This document shows positions 60,501-64,000 of a stretch of 64,000 nt of DNA, one piece after another. The notes beneath the pieces are model-generated. The model was not told the DNA's origin, did not search any database, and was given only the letters and a program-made list of their open reading frames with translations. The translations under genes and the position numbers were made by a program. Location: contig NZ_CABJCG010000011.1 in the NCBI RefSeq assembly GCF_902364025.1, positions 62,001-126,000 on the forward strand. Reading direction: 5' to 3'. Each line of letters opens with the position of its first letter. Position 1 is the first letter of the stretch. The DNA is from Enterocloster lavalensis (GTDB lineage: Bacteria; Bacillota; Clostridia; Lachnospirales; Lachnospiraceae).

Positions 60501-61177
60501 TCGATCTCATCCTCCAATGCCTCCAACCCCGCATGCCGGTAATGGTCGTTGGCGTCGTCCAGCCGGTCCTCCAGCTGATCCAGGGAGATGCCGTGTTCCT
60601 GCGCGTACAGCAGCAGGCTGCTGATCCGCATCCCGGCCAGGTCTCCGGCAGTCAGGTCCTGGTCTCCGGTCAGAAGCCGCTCGATCAGAGCCATTTTGCC
60701 CTGGGAAACCTCATATTTTTCCGCCGCCTTGCGAATCTCCCGGTCAAAATCGATTGTTTGGTCCAGAATCCGGGTATCCAGCTGGCACTGCTCCATATAG
60801 TCCTCCAGGAACGCGTTCACCCGCTTCACCGTCTCATCCGACGCCTTGTCGTCCTTCACCGTAACCAAAATGTCGTTTTGATCCTTATTATGGAAATACC
60901 CTCCGCCATCCAACAGATCCACCATATCCTCCAACACGTCCTCCAGATCGTGATCCGTCACCTTGTAGTCCGCCAAAAGCCGCTTCGCATCCTCGTTAAC
61001 CGCCTTCACAGACACAACCTGATCCAGACGGTTGGTACGGATTTCAATGCTGGGATTCAAATCCAGGGCAATATAACCGCTGGGCGCCAGAAAATAAAAT
61101 CCCAGCGCACCGAGCGTCACCGCTGCCGCCCCCGCTATCTTCTTAATTTCACTTTTACCGTTCAACTTCTTCATCAT
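60230..61177 (-). CDS. Second RsgI-like protein with Asp-rich tail
   Basis: 315 aa. Short cytoplasmic stretch, membrane helix at ~13-33 (IAGAAAVTLGALGFYFLA), then GYIALDLNPSIEIRTNRLDQVV, the RsgI extracytoplasmic hallmark. A helical domain follows (~100-235), and the last ~80 residues are DDDRDDDDR/DDDDHDDD repeats ending at the stop. It lacks the long cytoplasmic sigma-binding segment of the other copy and has no sigma gene attached, so it may not be an anti-sigma factor itself. ATG 61177 follows GAGGAG. Confidence 0.8.
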   Translation of the reverse strand: MMKKLNGKSEIKKIAGAAAVTLGALGFYFLAPSGYIALDLNPSIEIRTNRLDQVVSVKAVNEDAKRLLADYKVTDHDLEDVLEDMVDLLDGGGYFHNKDQNDILVTVKDDKASDETVKRVNAFLEDYMEQCQLDTRILDQTIDFDREIRKAAEKYEVSQGKMALIERLLTGDQDLTAGDLAGMRISSLLLYAQEHGISLDQLEDRLDDANDHYRHAGLEALEDEIDRMKGDDDRDDADDRYDDDRDDDDDRYDDDRDDDDRDDDDRYDDDRYDDDDRDDDDRDDDDHDDDDHDDDDRDDDDHDDDDRDDDDHDDD

Positions 61178-61443
61178 ATCCACTCCTCTTTTCAATCGGT
61201 TTGTTGTTTGTTTCACTTACATAACAAACCAGGAATGGAATTTATCGCAAAAAAATTAATTTTTTTTATTTCGTTTTCAAAAAGCCGATTTCTTTATACA
61301 AGATACCGTTTATTTAAAACCGGTTTGAAATCAACACCTTCCATCCACCCACATTCTCCTTTTCCCGTTTTATCCATTTTGCACAATGAAATCAAAATAT
61401 TTATATTCATTTTCACGTTTTTATCCATTATCTTGCTTATCCA
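61178..61443. other. AT-rich gap with no gene
   Basis: About 270 bp, AT-rich, including a run of A and T at 61245-61270. No ORF, RNA or hairpin that I can support. Confidence 0.6.
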
Positions 61444-61472
61444 TTGATCTGCCGCCGTAATTATGTTATGCT
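61444..61472 (+). promoter_or_regulatory. Promoter of the short-chain dehydrogenase
   Basis: TTGATC (61444-61449), 17 bp, TATGCT (61467-61472), about 90 bp before the start codon. Confidence 0.5.
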
Positions 61473-61564
61473 TTGCTTATAATTGGTATCGAAAAGTATT
61501 GATCTTATCTAAATCAGACCAATACGTTGTTTTAAAATCATGTAAACGTCGAAAGGAGAGTTCA

Positions 61565-62308
61565 ATGAAAACAGCAGTCGTGACAGGTCACATGAGTGGT
61601 ATGGGAAAAGGTGCTTACGAGCTTCTCAAGCAAAAGGGCTATCATGTTATCGGATGGGATATTCAGGGTGAGGGCGACGAGAAGGTGGACGTGAGGAGCG
61701 CCAAGGAAGTTGCCGAGGCCGCCGCCCGTCTGACGGAGCCCGTGGACGCGGTAGTTCTCTCCGCAGGCGTGTGGAAAGAGATGCCTCTTCTTGAAACCAC
61801 GGACGAGGATTGGAGCTATCTGATGGACACCAACGCCTACGGCATTTTCAACTGCGTGCGCGCCCTGGTTCCCCACATGCACCGGGATACCGCCATCGCG
61901 GCCATCTCCTCCGCCTCCGGTATGCGCGGCGTTCCCTTTGAGGCCGCTTACAGCGCTTCGAAATTTGCAGTCTGCGGTTTTGCCGAGGCGGCAGCCAGAG
62001 AACTGGGCCCCCGCGGAATCCGTATCAACGTGGTCTGCCCTTTCTACGTGCGCACGCCCATGACGGACGCCGCTCTGATCGAGAAGGAGGAGCTGACCGG
62101 CATCACCGTGGAAGAGAGCTACAAGATGGAAGGGGATCAGGTTCCCTTAGGCCGCGTGGCTGAGCCTGAGGACATCGCGGAGCTGCTTTACTTCCTGGTT
62201 TCCGATGCCAGCCGGTACGTTACCGGCGCAATCATCCCCATCTCCGGCGGCACACACTGCGGCTACGGCCCGGTTCTGTCCTCCTACGATGAGAAGGATG
62301 TCGAATAA
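61565..62308 (+). CDS. Short-chain dehydrogenase/reductase
   Basis: 247 aa. NAD(P)-dependent oxidoreductase: TGHMSGMGKGAYELL (TGxxxGxG cofactor motif), VVLSAGVWKEMP (NAG-like), Ser in AISSASGMRG, catalytic YSASK, and C-terminal RYVTGAIIPISGGTH. Substrate unknown; the ending ...SSYDEKDVE is not diagnostic. GAAAGGAGAG precedes the ATG. Single-gene unit with its own promoter and terminator. Confidence 0.92.
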   Translation: MKTAVVTGHMSGMGKGAYELLKQKGYHVIGWDIQGEGDEKVDVRSAKEVAEAAARLTEPVDAVVLSAGVWKEMPLLETTDEDWSYLMDTNAYGIFNCVRALVPHMHRDTAIAAISSASGMRGVPFEAAYSASKFAVCGFAEAAARELGPRGIRINVVCPFYVRTPMTDAALIEKEELTGITVEESYKMEGDQVPLGRVAEPEDIAELLYFLVSDASRYVTGAIIPISGGTHCGYGPVLSSYDEKDVE

Positions 62309-62340
62309 ACCAGCTGACATACTCTGTACCAATCTCCATT

Positions 62341-62374
62341 GGGATACGGCGGTTCCTGCGCCGTATCCCTTTTT
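62341..62374 (+). terminator. Terminator of the short-chain dehydrogenase gene
   Basis: GGGATACGGCG / CGCCGTATCCC with a 7-base loop, followed by TTTTTAT. Confidence 0.9.
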
Positions 62375-62389
62375 ATGCGCACATGGAGG

Positions 62390-62920
62390 TCATTTCTCCC
62401 GGAACTGATGCGTACCGTCCCCCTCCTCCACCAGCTCCAGCACAAGGTTTGGGCTGCTCCCGTCAATGGTGGTCTCAAAAGAAAACGTCTCGTCCGCCGT
62501 GGAAGCTCCCAGACGCACCGTGGTCTCCCCTTTTCCATCTACAGCAAACTGGATGGTCTGCCCTGTTTCCAGCTTTTGCACCACCTCCGGGCCGGTTCCC
62601 AGCTCGCCGGTGCTGATGAACTTAACGGCCTCAAAGACCTGCTCCGACCGGTTGGTCACCTCCACCATCCCCTCAAATGCGGCCCCGGCCTGGACCTTCG
62701 CGTTCCTCTGCCCATTGATATAGAACACCACCGCCAGGACCGCAACCAGTCCCACCACCACGGCCAGCCTCTTTTTACCCGTAAAATGCGAAGCGGCCAG
62801 GGCGATCAGCAGAATCAGGGCCGAAGCCCCCGCTGCGATGGACAGCCATCCCGGCAGTATGGCGCTGATCACCAGCAAAAGGATTGCGGCAGGTTCGATC
62901 AGCCGTCTGTATCGTTTCAT
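62390..62920 (-). CDS. Uncharacterised membrane-anchored protein
   Basis: 176 aa. Three hydrophobic helices (~10-28, 28-46, 53-69; the last ends VAVLAVVFYINGQ), then a soluble strand-rich domain of ~105 residues (AAFEGMVEVTNRSEQVFEAVKF..., ending LVLELVEEGDGTHQFREK). No family recognised. Confidence 0.65.
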   Translation of the reverse strand: MKRYRRLIEPAAILLLVISAILPGWLSIAAGASALILLIALAASHFTGKKRLAVVVGLVAVLAVVFYINGQRNAKVQAGAAFEGMVEVTNRSEQVFEAVKFISTGELGTGPEVVQKLETGQTIQFAVDGKGETTVRLGASTADETFSFETTIDGSSPNLVLELVEEGDGTHQFREK

Positions 62921-63177
62921 AGAATTTTCCTCCTCCGTCTCAACACTGTTTCCTCCAGTTTAATATCCCCGGCGCGTAAAGTCAAACGCATCCTGATCCG
63001 CCCCGCCCTTCTGAACCGCCGAATCCATTTGTTAACCGGCTGCGGTTGTGTTAAAATGGAATCAGAAATGCCGTTTGCGGCGGAAAGGGGTGAAAACATG
63101 AGGATTACGTCGGGTCGGTAGTGGCGCAGGGTTCCTGTCAGGGGCCTTGCTGATTGATTAAAAATTAGGAGGCCAGT

Positions 63178-63942
63178 ATGTCGTATTTTAACTATCAGGG
63201 AAAGAATGTATTTTATGAAGAAATGGGAAATGGAAGTCCTCTGTTTCTGCTGCACGGAAACACCGCATCCTCCAACATGTTCTATGAGATTGCGGGAAAA
63301 TACGCAGAGCACCACCGCGTGATCCTGATCGATTTTCTGGGACACGGCAGATCGGACCGCTTGGCGCAGTTCCCGGTGGACCTTTGGTTCGACGAAGCCA
63401 TGCAGGTCATCGGGTTGATCAAAGCGGGCGGTTATGGTCCCGTGGACATCATCGGCAGCAGCGGAGGCGCGCTGGCGGCGGTTAACGCGGCCCTGGAAGC
63501 GCCGGAGCTGGTGCGCAGGGTGATTGCCGACAGCTTTGAGGGCGAAACCACGCTAAAAGCCTTCACCCAAAATGTGGTGGAGGACCGGGAAGCTTCCAAA
63601 CGGGACGAAAGCGCCCGCATGTTCTACTATTACATGCACGGCGACGACTGGGAGCAGGTGGTGGACAACGACACCGAGGCGATCCGGCGGCACAATGAGA
63701 CCATCGGGAAATTCTTCCACAAGCCGTTGGAAACGCTGAAGCCGGATATTCTGATGACCGGCAGCAAAGAAGACGAATTCATTTGCGCTTTGGAACCCGG
63801 TTTCTTTGAACGGGTATACGGGGATATGATCCGCAAAATCGGTCACGGGGAAATTCATTTGTTTGAGACAGGCGGCCATCCGGCCATGTTGTCCAATCCC
63901 GAGGCGTTTTTAGAGCGCAGCAGACGTTTCCTGGAATCATAA
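63178..63942 (+). CDS. Alpha/beta hydrolase
   Basis: 254 aa. FLLHGNTASSNMF (oxyanion region HGN), VILIDFLGHGRSD, nucleophile elbow IIGSSGGALAAV (G-x-S-x-G, Ser-113 by count approx.), catalytic Asp region ILMTGSKEDEF and the final His in FETGGHPAML. A soluble esterase/hydrolase-type enzyme; substrate unknown. TTAGGAGG upstream of the ATG. Confidence 0.9.
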   Translation: MSYFNYQGKNVFYEEMGNGSPLFLLHGNTASSNMFYEIAGKYAEHHRVILIDFLGHGRSDRLAQFPVDLWFDEAMQVIGLIKAGGYGPVDIIGSSGGALAAVNAALEAPELVRRVIADSFEGETTLKAFTQNVVEDREASKRDESARMFYYYMHGDDWEQVVDNDTEAIRRHNETIGKFFHKPLETLKPDILMTGSKEDEFICALEPGFFERVYGDMIRKIGHGEIHLFETGGHPAMLSNPEAFLERSRRFLES

Positions 63943-63960
63943 AATCTTATAGTATTGCGG

Positions 63961-63990
63961 GAGGGCAGCCCTGGCGGGCTGCCCTCTGTT
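63961..63990 (+). terminator. Terminator of the alpha/beta hydrolase gene
   Basis: GAGGGCAGCCC / GGGCTGCCCTC with a 4-base loop (63961-63986), followed by TGTTGGTTT. Confidence 0.8.
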
Positions 63991-64000
63991 GGTTTAAATG

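Noticed and set aside
60242..61447. A 401-aa plus-strand frame opposite the second RsgI-like gene
   Set aside because: Poly-Val/Ile from the microsatellite, antisense to a convincing gene.

Overview
The window looks like chromosome of a spore-forming, low-oxygen Gram-positive of the class Clostridia, most likely Lachnospiraceae-like. The reasons are strong AGGAGG-type ribosome binding sites, a spore photoproduct lyase family gene, hybrid cluster protein with its ferredoxin-like partner, CheC/CheD chemotaxis adaptation proteins, RsgI-type anti-sigma factors, YesM/YesN-type two-component genes next to sugar ABC transporters, and a moderately GC-rich composition with AT-richer accessory patches. 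The species cannot be named from the sequence alone.

Layout. 1-4.6 kb: a carbohydrate ABC transporter (two permeases and a lipoprotein binding protein, with a hairpin between binding-protein and permease genes), divergent from a GntR plus AraC regulator pair. 4.7-13.6 kb: MATE exporter, a 152-bp miniature transposable element with a target duplication, a YacP/Rae1-like nuclease, then mostly minus-strand housekeeping genes (VOC, SIMPL, phosphopentomutase, spore photoproduct lyase family protein, a MutS2 without Smr domain, an XRE regulator). 13.7-20.2 kb: small regulators and uncharacterised genes, including an XRE protein with a His/Asp-rich repeat, an autoregulated regulator/membrane pair with two 18-bp operators, a DUF2185-DUF4241-like protein, and dCTP deaminase. 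20.2-30.5 kb: MgtC; a YesM/YesN pair preceded by tandem 52-bp repeats; a roughly 325-bp GC-rich inverted-repeat structure; and an Ugp-like ABC operon that contains a cytoplasmic phosphodiesterase. 30.7-36.7 kb: a binding lipoprotein paired with a hybrid sensor kinase, then PnuC and NadR for nicotinamide riboside salvage.

36.7-47.2 kb is the accessory region. It starts with a three-gene cassette (DUF4177-like, a 93-aa protein, and a protein with a degenerate diadenylate-cyclase-like domain), an XRE protein with a predicted beta-solenoid, GNAT, and an orphan antitoxin. It ends in an integrative mobilizable element of about 6.4 kb abutting the 3' end of guaA: XRE regulator, excisionase, integrase, MobC-like, RepA-like helicase, MobV relaxase and one cargo gene, with an array of hairpins likely to be oriT. 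Four copies of a 17-bp motif occur, one at the far end of the element and three between its divergent promoters.

47.2-63.9 kb: a GMP synthase whose glutaminase domain is short and lacks its catalytic Cys; a Crp/Fnr regulator divergent from a ferredoxin-hcp operon; and a seven-gene operon CheW-CheW-CheR-CheC-CheD-(B12-binding protein)-(EAL phosphodiesterase). The B12 protein carries the W-x9-EH signature of CarH-type photoreceptors, so the operon may join light or cobalamin sensing to cyclic-di-GMP and chemotaxis. After that come an ECF sigma factor with an RsgI-like anti-sigma factor, a second RsgI-like protein (both with very acidic repeat tails), a short-chain dehydrogenase, a membrane protein and an alpha/beta hydrolase.

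All calls come from reading the sequence; no database search was run.
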